The position numbers and the translations under genes were made by a program. From an uncultured Bacilli bacterium (GTDB taxonomy: Bacteria > Bacillota_I > Bacilli_A > RF39 > UBA660): a DNA stretch of 31,237 bases. Position 1 is the first letter of the stretch. The number at the start of each line of letters is the position of its first letter. The DNA is taken from NCBI GenBank assembly GCA_947623845.1, contig CANQHM010000008.1, positions 1 through 31,237 on the forward strand, written 5' to 3'. The notes beneath the pieces were generated by a model. The model had not been told where the DNA came from. It made no database searches and saw only the letters and a program-made list of their open reading frames with translations. Shown one piece after another: positions 23,116-31,150 of this stretch.

Positions 23116-23474
23116 TGGTGGAGCAGGGGAGAATCGAACTCCCGTCCAAAATAGCAACTACTAAAAGTTCTACAAGTTTAGTTAAGATTTAAATTTCATT
23201 AAATTATGGCTTTAACATACCTTTAATTTAACTAAGTCTAAAAAGATTCACTTATAATTCTTAGACAAAACTATAAGTATAACTCATATCTATGAACCCC
23301 TAATCTATCCTATGAGTAAAAATAGAAGAGAAGTGCTCCCTATAACCTATTCTTAGGCAAAAGCAGGAGCGAAACTATAATTAGCTTCGTCATTTGATTT
23401 TACTTTGCATTTTAAGGTAATAGCTACCACTTGCCCTCTTAGCTTTACTAATCTGTCGAAACCTTATCTGCCCC
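23116..23474 (-). ncRNA. ssrA: Transfer-messenger RNA (tmRNA)
   Basis: A 359-base RNA on the minus strand. The 5' end GGGGCAG... with TTCGACAG, and the 3' end with T arm GGAG-TTCGATT-CTCC and encoded CCA, are classic. The acceptor stem GGGGCAG/CTGCTCC has the G3-U pair that AlaRS needs. The tag frame ends SFAPAFA-TAA (stop at 23353-23355); reading back gives KVKSNDEANYSFAPAFA. No GCA/GCC resume codon is in frame, so the resume codon is probably AAA or GTA (see findings). It rescues stalled ribosomes and marks their products for proteolysis. Reading frames called across this gene are artefacts. Confidence 0.95.
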
Positions 23475-23522
23475 AAAATATACCAAATTATTTCATTGGT
23501 AGTAAAATAATACCATAAATAT

Positions 23523-23551
23523 TTGACAAAAGCAATCATTTGTGATATTAT
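23523..23551 (+). promoter_or_regulatory. Strong promoter of the surface-protein operon
   Basis: TTGACA (23523-23528) and TATTAT (23546-23551) are 17 bases apart, and TG one base before the -10 adds an extended -10. It is the best promoter in the window and fires away from the divergent ssrA. Confidence 0.75.
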
Positions 23552-23563
23552 ATGCGGCATATA
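23549..23563. promoter_or_regulatory. Palindrome over the -10 and start site
   Basis: TATATGC-G-GCATATA is a perfect 7-bp inverted repeat around one base. It overlaps the promoter's -10 and the expected transcription start (about 23558), the position of a repressor operator. No regulator is known. Confidence 0.5.
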
Positions 23564-23590
23564 TTTGAAGAAACCCATAATTTCTTCAAA
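23564..23590 (+). promoter_or_regulatory. Perfect 10-bp hairpin in the 5' leader
   Basis: TTTGAAGAAA and TTTCTTCAAA pair perfectly around a 7-base loop (CCCATAA), directly after the palindrome and 10 bases before the AAGGGGGT ribosome site. No T-run follows, so it is not an ordinary terminator; it could affect mRNA stability or translation. Confidence 0.5.
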
Positions 23591-23607
23591 ATAAGGGGGT
23601 TATATTT

Positions 23608-25602
23608 ATGGAAAATGAAAACTATCATATTGATCCTTCATCTATTGAAGGATTTAAAGCGAGAAATGAAGAATTAGACAGAGGATTTAATGCCACTGCT
23701 TCAGAAAATGAACCAGTTTCAACTGCTTCTTTAAGAGAAGTAGGAACTGGTGGTCTTGGTTCTAAAAGACATTTAAAGGTTATTAGAAGGGGAGCACCAG
23801 TTCCACCTGTAATGCCTGAAGATGTTCCTGATTTTGATATGCCAGACGAACCACAAGACGAAGTAGAAGAACAATACGAAGCACCAGTAATCGATACTAA
23901 AGAATTTGCTGATAAAGCACGTGCTAGTATTGAAGAAAGCTATCCTGATGACGAAGAACAAGCGCAAGAACATGAAGAAAAAGTAACTTTAGGTAGTCAA
24001 TTACGTAATGCTTTTGCCGAATTAGTAAATAGATTTAAACGTCCTAGTGATGATGAAGAAGATGAAGAGGAAGAAGAACTTCGTGTTGAGGAAGTAGAAG
24101 AACTAGATAAAAAAGATAAACAAACACTAAAAAAAGCTTTAATTATTATTGGTTCTTTATCTTTAGCAGCTCTTGTATTCTTTATTGGTAAAAAACAAAT
24201 TGATAAAATGTTAGCTGAGTATAAGGATGCTAACTTAGATAATACGACAACTTCACAAACAGTCGAACCTGAAGTAACGCCGGTACCTACAGATGCACCA
24301 CAAATTGAAGAATCAGTGCAAGAACAACAAACTTTAGATCCTGATGTTATATCTAAAGAAATATATGATGAATTATTAAATAAAGAAACTGATAAAATTA
24401 GATTTAACTTACCAGATGGGGAAGAAACTATTAAAAATATGGTTTATACTTTAAATCCATCTTTAGGAAAAACGTCTAATATTGATATTGGTGATGCTTC
24501 AAGTATTTTAAATGAAATCGCGGAAAACAACTTAGTGTTTGGTTTAAATATTGATTTATCTAAATTCTTATATACTTATGATGAAGAAATGGTAAATTTA
24601 TTAAGTGATATTAATAAAAAGGCTTTAAGTCTTGGTAAAGAAAACTTAACTATTGATGTTGAAGCATTAGGATATCAAGGTATTTATACAGAGGAACAAA
24701 TCGCTAATATCGAAAGTGCCGGAGCTAATCCTAGTGATGATAAAGAGTTTATGAGTGCTTTAGAAAACATAACTTCAAAATACCCTGAAACTGATGTTAA
24801 TAACTTACCATTATATGTTTACTTAGATGCGATATATAATCAATGTTTTGAAGCTGAAAAAACTGTTAATTACTTAACACACTATGAAGATGGCGCTAAA
24901 AGAGATTTAGCCTTTAGAAAAAAAGAAGATGTGATCTTTAGTGATGAAATGTTAAATACCTTTGCTTCTCAAAGTGTACCAGTTGAAGATAAAGTAAGTG
25001 ATGAAGTAGTAGCAACTAATAATAATGAATACTACACTCTACTTACGCAATATGAATCTTTATATGGTATTAAATTTCAAAAAATAGATAGTAATGAAAC
25101 TATTAATCAATTAGGTAGATATGCTAATGCTAAAGAAGAAATGAATCCTAAAGAATTTTATGAAACATTAAAATCTATTGTGGAAACTTCTAAAGAAGCA
25201 GGAATTAATCCAAGATTAGATATCTTATTTGAAAATTCTAAATATGCTAACTTAATTGCAGGAGCTTATAATAGATTAGCTACTTTAAAAATCGATAGAG
25301 AATATTTTGATGATAAAGAAGTTGCTAAATACTATGCTGAAAGCTTACTAGATAATAATACTAGTATTGTAAACATCCAAGATCCGGAACAAATACCAGT
25401 ATTTATGGCGATGGTAGCATTATATGATGGATATGAAGATGAATTACATAGTTATGTTATAGATGGTAAAAATGGCGAATTTGATGTTAATGGTGAACCT
25501 TACTTCTCTTGTGCTATGGGTATTCGTGATGACTTATGGGCTAGAAGAGATAATATCATCTTAACATATGAAACTAACGAAACATTAAACAGAAGTAGAT
25601 AA
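23608..25602 (+). CDS. Large membrane protein with an acidic cytoplasmic N-terminus and extracellular domain
   Basis: A 664-aa protein. Residues 1-175 are cytoplasmic and very acidic, with proline-rich stretches (RRGAPVPPVMPEDVPDFDM) and an Asp/Glu block (148-160), and no signal peptide. One membrane segment (about 177-194) is followed by a Thr/Pro/Glu linker (about 210-245) and a helical domain of about 400 residues. No family recognised. The ribosome site is AAGGGGG before ATG 23608. It is co-transcribed with the Cys-repeat protein 25 bases on. The orientation, acidic inside and a big outer part, resembles scaffold or anchoring proteins rather than enzymes; this is inference. Confidence 0.75.
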   Translation: MENENYHIDPSSIEGFKARNEELDRGFNATASENEPVSTASLREVGTGGLGSKRHLKVIRRGAPVPPVMPEDVPDFDMPDEPQDEVEEQYEAPVIDTKEFADKARASIEESYPDDEEQAQEHEEKVTLGSQLRNAFAELVNRFKRPSDDEEDEEEEELRVEEVEELDKKDKQTLKKALIIIGSLSLAALVFFIGKKQIDKMLAEYKDANLDNTTTSQTVEPEVTPVPTDAPQIEESVQEQQTLDPDVISKEIYDELLNKETDKIRFNLPDGEETIKNMVYTLNPSLGKTSNIDIGDASSILNEIAENNLVFGLNIDLSKFLYTYDEEMVNLLSDINKKALSLGKENLTIDVEALGYQGIYTEEQIANIESAGANPSDDKEFMSALENITSKYPETDVNNLPLYVYLDAIYNQCFEAEKTVNYLTHYEDGAKRDLAFRKKEDVIFSDEMLNTFASQSVPVEDKVSDEVVATNNNEYYTLLTQYESLYGIKFQKIDSNETINQLGRYANAKEEMNPKEFYETLKSIVETSKEAGINPRLDILFENSKYANLIAGAYNRLATLKIDREYFDDKEVAKYYAESLLDNNTSIVNIQDPEQIPVFMAMVALYDGYEDELHSYVIDGKNGEFDVNGEPYFSCAMGIRDDLWARRDNIILTYETNETLNRSR

Positions 25603-25627
25603 ATAAATAATAAGGGAGGTTTTGATT

Positions 25628-27838
25628 ATGAATAATGGAACTTATAAGATTAATTGGTTTGGTATAATTACAAAACTTTTATTAGTAGCATTAGTAATTG
25701 GTATCTTATTCTATATAATTCCAAGAACTAATGATAAAGCTTTTAAAAACCAAGTATTTACCGATAACTTAAATAATATGAAAGTAGCAGCTAAAGATTA
25801 CTTTAAAGGGAATAAACTTCCTCCTAAGATAGGGGATACTAAAGTTATTACTCTAGATAAGATGGAAGAAAATAAGTTATTAGTACCATTTACTGATTAT
25901 GATGAAAAAGCTTGTGATGGTAGTAAGTCTTATGCCGAAGTAACTAAAAATAGTGAAACGGAATATTCTTTAAAAGTTAATTTAAGTTGTGATAATAAAG
26001 AAGAATATGTTCTAGATAGTATTGAATATGTAGCATTACCAGGTACAGAAGTTGAAACTCCAGTAATTGATAATACGGAAACTACTGTTCCAGATACTGA
26101 TTCTACAGATACATCAATAACTGATACTGATGATAATACTAATGGTAATGAAGTTATTGATGCTGATGAAATCGAAGGCGATAAAGATGGTAATATCTAT
26201 GAATTTGAACATCGTCGTTTAATAAAACAAGGTATTACGGAATATGTTTGTCCTGAAGGTTATGAAAGAGTAGGTAATAAATGTTATAAAACTACTTATG
26301 GGGACAAAATACCTGCTACGCCATTATATTTCGATGACTTAGAAACCGTTACAGATGCTGATGTTACAACGACAGGAAGTGTAGAAGTAACAGCAGATGC
26401 GATTAAAAAATATGAAGAAACTAAAACTTCTTGTCCTGAAGGTTATACTTTAAATAATAATACTTGTATCAAATATGTTGATGCAACAGTTGTTCCTGGA
26501 TCAACTACTTATAGTTGTGAAAACGGGGGAACATTAAGTGGTGATAAATGTATTATTACAATTAATGCTACGGCTCATAGTGGATCAACTACTTACAGTT
26601 GTCCAAATGGTGGTTCATTAAATGGAACTAATTGTGTTGTTACAGAGTCAGCTCCTGTGGTACCTGGTTCAACTTCTAGAAGTTGTCCAAATGGCGGTTA
26701 CCTAAATGGGACAACATGTGTTAAAACAACAAGTTATGGGGCTTCTGCTAGTGGCGGACAAACTAATTGTAGTTGTCCGAGTGGTGGATCATTAAGTGGT
26801 AGAACTTGTACAACGACAACTTCTACCGGAGCTTTAACCTCAGCAAGACAATGTTCTACTTCTTATAGTGGTTGGGGAAATCCTCAAGTAGTAACCTCTC
26901 CAACTCCATTAAGTACATATACGGCCGAAACTACGAAATTAGTAGCAGTCGACTCTTCTTGTCGTTTAGGTAAATGTACTTATACTTACTATAGATATAC
27001 AAGACAAAAATATCAAAACTGTACAGGTGGAACGCAATACTGTGCTAATGGTAGTGCACCATCAGGTGGTAGATGTTATAGTACTTCTAGTTATGCTGCT
27101 AGTTGTACTACTACACCAGTATCTTATAGTTGCCCAAGTGGTGGTTCATTAAGTGGTTCTACTTGTGTAAGAGATGACTCTTATAGAGCTACAGAATCTA
27201 CTAGTGGATCTACTTATGGTAACTGTCCATCAGGTTATAGTAAATCTAGTGATGGTAAAACATGTACTAAAACCTATAGTGCATCTAAATCTACCGGAGC
27301 TACAACTTATACTTGCCCAGATGGTTATACTAAAACTAGTGATGGAACTCATTGTAGTAAAACTTATAATGCTACTAAACATGAAGGAACAACAACTTAT
27401 ACTTGTCCAGAAGGATATACTAAAGATGGAACAACATGTTATAAAACTACTGATGTAGAAAAAGAAGATATTTATAGTTATAGTTGTCCAGAAGGATATA
27501 CGAAAATTGGTGATGGTGAAACTACAGTATGTAAGAAAACTGTCCAAGTGGATGGTAACTATTACTGTAAAGATAGTGAAGCTACTTTAGTAGATAATAA
27601 ATGTATTAAGAAAACTAAAGGAGCTCTTAAAGGATATGAATGTCCTAGTGGATATATCAAAGAAGGTACATCATGTATCAAGAAAGATGTCCATTGTGTT
27701 TATCCAACACCAAAAGTAATTGAAGAAGCTGAGTATGAATATACCTGGAGCTTAAAAAGCCATTTAGATGGCTGGGAAGCTACGGGAAATAAACGAGTTG
27801 CTTCAGAAGATACTTTAAATAATTTAGTTATTAAATAG
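25628..27838 (+). CDS. Pilin-like-start surface protein with about 14 cysteine repeats
   Basis: A 736-aa protein. The start is ATG 25628, seven bases after GGAGGT; an in-frame TTG at 25622 is rejected. After one membrane segment (about 11-31) comes a small domain (about 33-125: FTDNLNNMKVAAKDYF, then LPPKIGDTKVITLDKMEENK, then VNLSCDNKEEYVL) that resembles type IV pilin-like domains of Mollicutes relatives. A Thr/Asp linker (about 140-175) precedes about 14 repeats with the pattern C-P-x-G-(Y/G)-x-x-x-x-x-x-x-C-x-K-T, each about 25-30 residues, up to about residue 710. Two types alternate: C-P-x-G-Y-T-K and C-P-x-G-G-x-L-x-G. Each has two Cys, probably a disulfide. Function unknown; an extended adhesive or scaffolding stalk is likely. 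Confidence 0.8.
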   Translation: MNNGTYKINWFGIITKLLLVALVIGILFYIIPRTNDKAFKNQVFTDNLNNMKVAAKDYFKGNKLPPKIGDTKVITLDKMEENKLLVPFTDYDEKACDGSKSYAEVTKNSETEYSLKVNLSCDNKEEYVLDSIEYVALPGTEVETPVIDNTETTVPDTDSTDTSITDTDDNTNGNEVIDADEIEGDKDGNIYEFEHRRLIKQGITEYVCPEGYERVGNKCYKTTYGDKIPATPLYFDDLETVTDADVTTTGSVEVTADAIKKYEETKTSCPEGYTLNNNTCIKYVDATVVPGSTTYSCENGGTLSGDKCIITINATAHSGSTTYSCPNGGSLNGTNCVVTESAPVVPGSTSRSCPNGGYLNGTTCVKTTSYGASASGGQTNCSCPSGGSLSGRTCTTTTSTGALTSARQCSTSYSGWGNPQVVTSPTPLSTYTAETTKLVAVDSSCRLGKCTYTYYRYTRQKYQNCTGGTQYCANGSAPSGGRCYSTSSYAASCTTTPVSYSCPSGGSLSGSTCVRDDSYRATESTSGSTYGNCPSGYSKSSDGKTCTKTYSASKSTGATTYTCPDGYTKTSDGTHCSKTYNATKHEGTTTYTCPEGYTKDGTTCYKTTDVEKEDIYSYSCPEGYTKIGDGETTVCKKTVQVDGNYYCKDSEATLVDNKCIKKTKGALKGYECPSGYIKEGTSCIKKDVHCVYPTPKVIEEAEYEYTWSLKSHLDGWEATGNKRVASEDTLNNLVIK

Positions 27839-27858
27839 AGAAATACTCTCTATTTTTT
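27835..27858 (+). terminator. Intrinsic terminator of the surface-protein operon
   Basis: ATAGAGA and TCTCTAT form a perfect stem with loop AATAC followed by a T-run, starting at the preceding stop codon. Confidence 0.8.
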
Positions 27859-27859
27859 C

Positions 27860-27889
27860 TTGTAATCAATTAAGAAATTATTATATAAT
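27860..27889 (+). promoter_or_regulatory. Promoter of the HipA-like gene and its followers
   Basis: TTGTAA (27860-27865) and TATAAT (27884-27889) with an 18-base spacer, 19 bases before the ATG at 27909. It overlaps the end of the preceding terminator. Confidence 0.55.
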
Positions 27890-27908
27890 TAAAAAAAGAA
27901 GTGGTAGT

Positions 27909-29090
27909 ATGGATATAAAAGATTTTATTGATACAACTAAATATTACTTAAGAGAAGTAAAAAAGGGTAAAGAAAAAATAGGTAGTGTTAATATTAAATT
28001 ATTACAAGAACATAATGGGATTATACCTTGTTATCTTAATATTAATAATGAAAACTTATTAGGCAATATTATTTATAATGACGAAAAGTCTTTAAGTCTT
28101 TACTTAATCGCTGGGGAGATATATAATTTGTTTAATGTAAATGCCCCCTTAAATTATTATTTATATAATGATGAAGGGAAAAAAGCGGTCCTAAGTTTAA
28201 ATAATCAAAAAGAAAGAGAAACTGAAACTACTACAGAAGAAATACTTATGAACATTGTAAATGAAATAAAAAGAGGTATTATTACTATTCCTTTATATTT
28301 AAAAGATTATTTAAATATCTTAAAAAATAAAAAAGTTAAAAATGATGAAGAAATAGTTACGCTAATCGAAATAGGAGTGCAAACTATTGGAAAAAAGTAT
28401 AACTTACCAGAAAAAGATACACAAAAACTATTACAAAAATTTTTAGAATTAATTATTATTGATTATATAACTTTAAATACCAATCGTAATACGAATACTT
28501 ATGGCTTCTTAATTGATAAAATTAAAAATAAAGTAAATCTAACGGCTAATTATGTAAGAGCTAATATGATAGATAGTAATATGTATAACTTAAATGGGAT
28601 AAATATGGAATTTAGTAAAATATTACATGTCTTATTTAATAATTATTATGATTATATTAAAGCTTTAGTAATTAGTATTATTGATAATCGGAGTGTTTAT
28701 GAAAAATGTGTTGATTTAATTGTTGATGCTAATACGAGTGTTAATTATAATGAAGAAATAAAAGAAAAAATATCTAATCGCTTAGATGATTTATTACTAC
28801 TAGATAATGAAATAGATAAAAGAAATATTAGTAAAATAGATCTAGTCTTAACCAAAACCAATGTTAATTTAAAAATTGTTAATAAAACTAGTGAAATTAT
28901 GCTTAAATACCAAAACTATGAACCCGAAGTAATAGAACCCGAAGAATCGAAATTAATAATTAATTATGAAAAATCACCTAAAACTAAAAGTTATAGCATT
29001 CTTCATTTAATATGTATTGTTTTGGTAATTATCGTCATAATGGTATTAATATTTTTGATTTTAAAGAATATGTGGTACAATAATACTTAG
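27909..29090 (+). CDS. HipA-like kinase-fold protein, likely pseudokinase, with a C-terminal membrane anchor
   Basis: A 393-aa protein. Three features match HipA/PI-kinase-like proteins: AGEIYNLFNVNAPLNYYLY (68-86), like the 'E-(Y/I)-..L...G-(I/V)-x-x-(A/P)-.Y.(L/Y)' element; FLELIIIDYITLNTNRNTNTYGFLID (178-203), like the catalytic loop F-D-x-(L/I)-(I/T)-x-N-T-D-R-H-x-x-N-(F/Y)-G-F; and the following VNLTANYVR, like the metal-binding PxYDNG region. The catalytic Asp of NTDRH is Asn here (192), the following Asn is Thr (197) and the DNG is gone, so kinase activity is doubtful. A membrane segment (365-386) ends the chain, leaving the domain in the cytoplasm. Ribosome site AAGTGG. No toxin-antitoxin partner nearby. 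Confidence 0.5.
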   Translation: MDIKDFIDTTKYYLREVKKGKEKIGSVNIKLLQEHNGIIPCYLNINNENLLGNIIYNDEKSLSLYLIAGEIYNLFNVNAPLNYYLYNDEGKKAVLSLNNQKERETETTTEEILMNIVNEIKRGIITIPLYLKDYLNILKNKKVKNDEEIVTLIEIGVQTIGKKYNLPEKDTQKLLQKFLELIIIDYITLNTNRNTNTYGFLIDKIKNKVNLTANYVRANMIDSNMYNLNGINMEFSKILHVLFNNYYDYIKALVISIIDNRSVYEKCVDLIVDANTSVNYNEEIKEKISNRLDDLLLLDNEIDKRNISKIDLVLTKTNVNLKIVNKTSEIMLKYQNYEPEVIEPEESKLIINYEKSPKTKSYSILHLICIVLVIIVIMVLIFLILKNMWYNNT

Positions 29091-29101
29091 GAAGTGATTT
29101 T

Positions 29102-29542
29102 ATGGGAGCAGTATATAAACAAATAGAAGAATATTTAAGTAAGTATCATCATGGAATAACCTGGCATCGTTTAAAGAAACATAGTGAAATAGTAGAAAAA
29201 CATTTAAATCCTGATGAAATTGCTTTATATTCCTTTCCAGGTCAAAAAAATGATAATGTTTTAGATGTCTTTTCAACTTGTGTCGTATGTCTTACTAATA
29301 AAAGAATCTTAATCGGTCAAAAAAGAGTTGTATTTGGTTATTATTGCTATTCAATAACTCCAGATTTATATAATGATTTAACTATTTATAGTGGTATTAT
29401 GTTTGGAAAAGTTATTATTGATACTGTAAAAGAAGTTGTAACTTTAACGAATATTGATAAAAAAGCTTTACCCGAAATTGAAACGGAAATATCCCGAATA
29501 ATGATGGAAGCTAAAAAAGAGTATAAGAAAAATGAAGAGTAA
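29102..29542 (+). CDS. Bacterial PH-domain protein
   Basis: A 146-aa soluble protein. Residues 44-130 form a PH-like fold: IALYSFPGQKNDN, then STCVVCLTNKRILIGQKRVV (the V-x-L-T-N-(K/E)-R-(I/L)-L core of bacterial PH_9/YokE-like domains), then strands ending MFGKVIIDTVKEVVTLTNI. The end is a charged helix. Bacterial PH domains bind partners or membranes; role here unknown. Ribosome site GGAAGTGAT; 11 bases after the HipA-like gene. It overlaps the next start by 11 bases. Confidence 0.75.
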   Translation: MGAVYKQIEEYLSKYHHGITWHRLKKHSEIVEKHLNPDEIALYSFPGQKNDNVLDVFSTCVVCLTNKRILIGQKRVVFGYYCYSITPDLYNDLTIYSGIMFGKVIIDTVKEVVTLTNIDKKALPEIETEISRIMMEAKKEYKKNEE

Positions 29543-30644
29543 ATTTTTAAATAAAGAAAATAAAATCTTAATTCTTTTAGTTATTATAATCTTTATTATA
29601 ATTCTTTATAATGTTTTAAAAGTTCGTAGTTATACTAAAAAATATAAAACTAATAATTATAATGTTACGGAAGAATATGATAAAAAGAAACAAACATATA
29701 CATTTACTATTACCAAGGATGAATTAAAATATAGCTATAGTATTGAAAGTAAATATATACGAGGTAAAAAGAAAATAAAAGAAATATCTTCTTATTTTAA
29801 TACTGATTATAAATGTATTATACCCGATATTAAAAATTTAGATAGTATACCATTATGTATTCAAAATGATAATAATGAACTAATTGATTATCGTTTAACT
29901 GATATTGATTTTGGAATTAAAGAACAAGATACCAAAGTAAATTTAAAGAAAGATAATTTAACTATTGAAAATACTCTAGATAATTACTTAGTATGGAACT
30001 ATAAAAGCTTTTATAATATTAACAATAATAAAATAGAAGAAATAAAACTATTTAAAAAAGATATTTATGATATTCATCTTGCTACTATTTTAAATAATTA
30101 TTTAGTAATCCCTGATTATGATAGTGAGTATAACTTTAATACTTTCTATATCTATGATTTAGATAAGAAATCATTAAGTACTTGGGAAACAAAATATGAT
30201 ATATCATTTGATAGTTATATTGCAGGTAGTTATGATAAAAGTATCTACCTAGTAGATAAAAAGAATAAAATTGAATATGAAATAGTACCTCATAAAAAGA
30301 AGATAAGAATAGTTGGTAGTGAATCAAAAATGGGGACGATATATCAAAATAAATGGAAAAGTATTTCTCTAACTAAACTTACGAGTGAAGAAGTATATTT
30401 TCAAAATGACTTTATATATAAGTATACTTTAGATAAGAATAATCTTTATTTAGAAAATATTATTACGAAAGATAAGACTTTAGTAAGTAAAGATGTGGAT
30501 AAGTTACTAGTTACTAACAATAATTATGCTTATTACTTAAGAGATGATAATATATACGGTTATAAAATAAGTACGGGTGAAAAACTTATTATGTCTAACT
30601 TTGAATGGAATTTTAATAACGATAATATCTTGTTTATTTATTAA
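29532..30644 (+). CDS. Membrane-anchored protein of unknown function, 370 aa
   Basis: One N-terminal membrane segment (about 12-29), then an outer domain of about 340 residues rich in short strands and turns (YTFTITKDELKYSYSI; NYLVIPDYDSEYNFNTFYIYDL; NNNYAYYLRDDNIYGYKI). The recurring short strands of the form Y-x-Y-x-(L/I) with D-K/N turns suggest a beta-propeller-like repeat, which I cannot confirm. No enzyme motif is seen. The start lies inside the PH-domain gene (11-base overlap) without a clear SD, so its translation is coupled. Confidence 0.65.
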   Translation: MKSKFLNKENKILILLVIIIFIIILYNVLKVRSYTKKYKTNNYNVTEEYDKKKQTYTFTITKDELKYSYSIESKYIRGKKKIKEISSYFNTDYKCIIPDIKNLDSIPLCIQNDNNELIDYRLTDIDFGIKEQDTKVNLKKDNLTIENTLDNYLVWNYKSFYNINNNKIEEIKLFKKDIYDIHLATILNNYLVIPDYDSEYNFNTFYIYDLDKKSLSTWETKYDISFDSYIAGSYDKSIYLVDKKNKIEYEIVPHKKKIRIVGSESKMGTIYQNKWKSISLTKLTSEEVYFQNDFIYKYTLDKNNLYLENIITKDKTLVSKDVDKLLVTNNNYAYYLRDDNIYGYKISTGEKLIMSNFEWNFNNDNILFIY

Positions 30645-30686
30645 CACAAATTAAATAGTTTCATATTTTATACTAGGTGATAAATT

Positions 30687-31136
30687 GTGTTTGATAAATA
30701 TATAATTAAAAAAGGGGATACTTTGGACAATATTGCTAAAACTTATCATACCACGGTCGATAATTTATTGGATTTAAATAATGTAAGATCACTAAGTGAA
30801 TTAAGAGCAGGGAAAGAAATTGTGGTACCTAAAGAAAAAGAAATGTATTTTAATACTTATTTAATTGAAAAAGGGGATAACTTATATTCCATAGCGAGAC
30901 GTTATAATATTAATCCTAGTTTACTTGCCGCTTTAAATGGTTTAAATATGGATGATTATATCTATCCTAATGAACAAATCTTAATTCCTAAAGCAGGTTA
31001 TAGTTATTATATTACAGCGCCGGGGGATACATTAGATATCGTGGCGGAAGAATTTGGAGTTTCCAAAGATAAGTTAATGCAAGAAAATAAAACAATTTAC
31101 TTAATGGAAGGACAACTACTTGTTAATCGTAAATAA
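30687..31136 (+). CDS. Triple LysM-domain protein
   Basis: A 149-aa protein made almost only of three LysM modules: residues 3-48 (YIIKKGDTLDNIAKTYHTTV), 53-101 (YLIEKGDNLYSIARRYNINP) and 105-147 (YYITAPGDTLDIVAEEFGVS). LysM binds N-acetylglucosamine-containing polymers such as peptidoglycan. There is no signal peptide, so it may leave the cell by another route, act inside, or the start may be elsewhere; spore-related LysM proteins such as SafA also lack one. Start GTG 30687, five bases after AGGTGAT. A perfect terminator overlaps the stop. Confidence 0.85.
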   Translation: MFDKYIIKKGDTLDNIAKTYHTTVDNLLDLNNVRSLSELRAGKEIVVPKEKEMYFNTYLIEKGDNLYSIARRYNINPSLLAALNGLNMDDYIYPNEQILIPKAGYSYYITAPGDTLDIVAEEFGVSKDKLMQENKTIYLMEGQLLVNRK

Positions 31137-31150
31137 CAAGTAGTTTTTTT
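31115..31150 (+). terminator. Intrinsic terminator overlapping the LysM stop
   Basis: ACTACTTGTTA and TAACAAGTAGT pair perfectly over 11 bp around an 8-base loop, followed by seven T. The TAA stop of the LysM gene is the first part of the right arm. Confidence 0.88.

Noticed and set aside
22720..23157. A 145-codon reading frame on the minus strand
   Set aside because: It runs through the 3' end of tmRNA, its terminator and the antisense of the HicB remnant; the opening (VRFSPAPP) is a well-known spurious translation of the tmRNA acceptor region.
23390..23578. A 62-codon minus-strand frame
   Set aside because: It covers the tmRNA 5' part and the divergent promoter region and has no ribosome site or family.
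27174..27458. A 94-codon plus-strand frame
   Set aside because: Out-of-frame shadow inside the cysteine-repeat gene; its periodic sequence reflects the DNA repeats.
26500..27500. A CRISPR-like direct-repeat array
   Set aside because: The repeats are in frame, of coding type and without constant spacers; they encode the cysteine repeats.
27230..27547. A 105-codon minus-strand frame
   Set aside because: Antisense of the cysteine-repeat gene; its Ser/Thr/Ile-rich content is what the reverse of those repeats gives.
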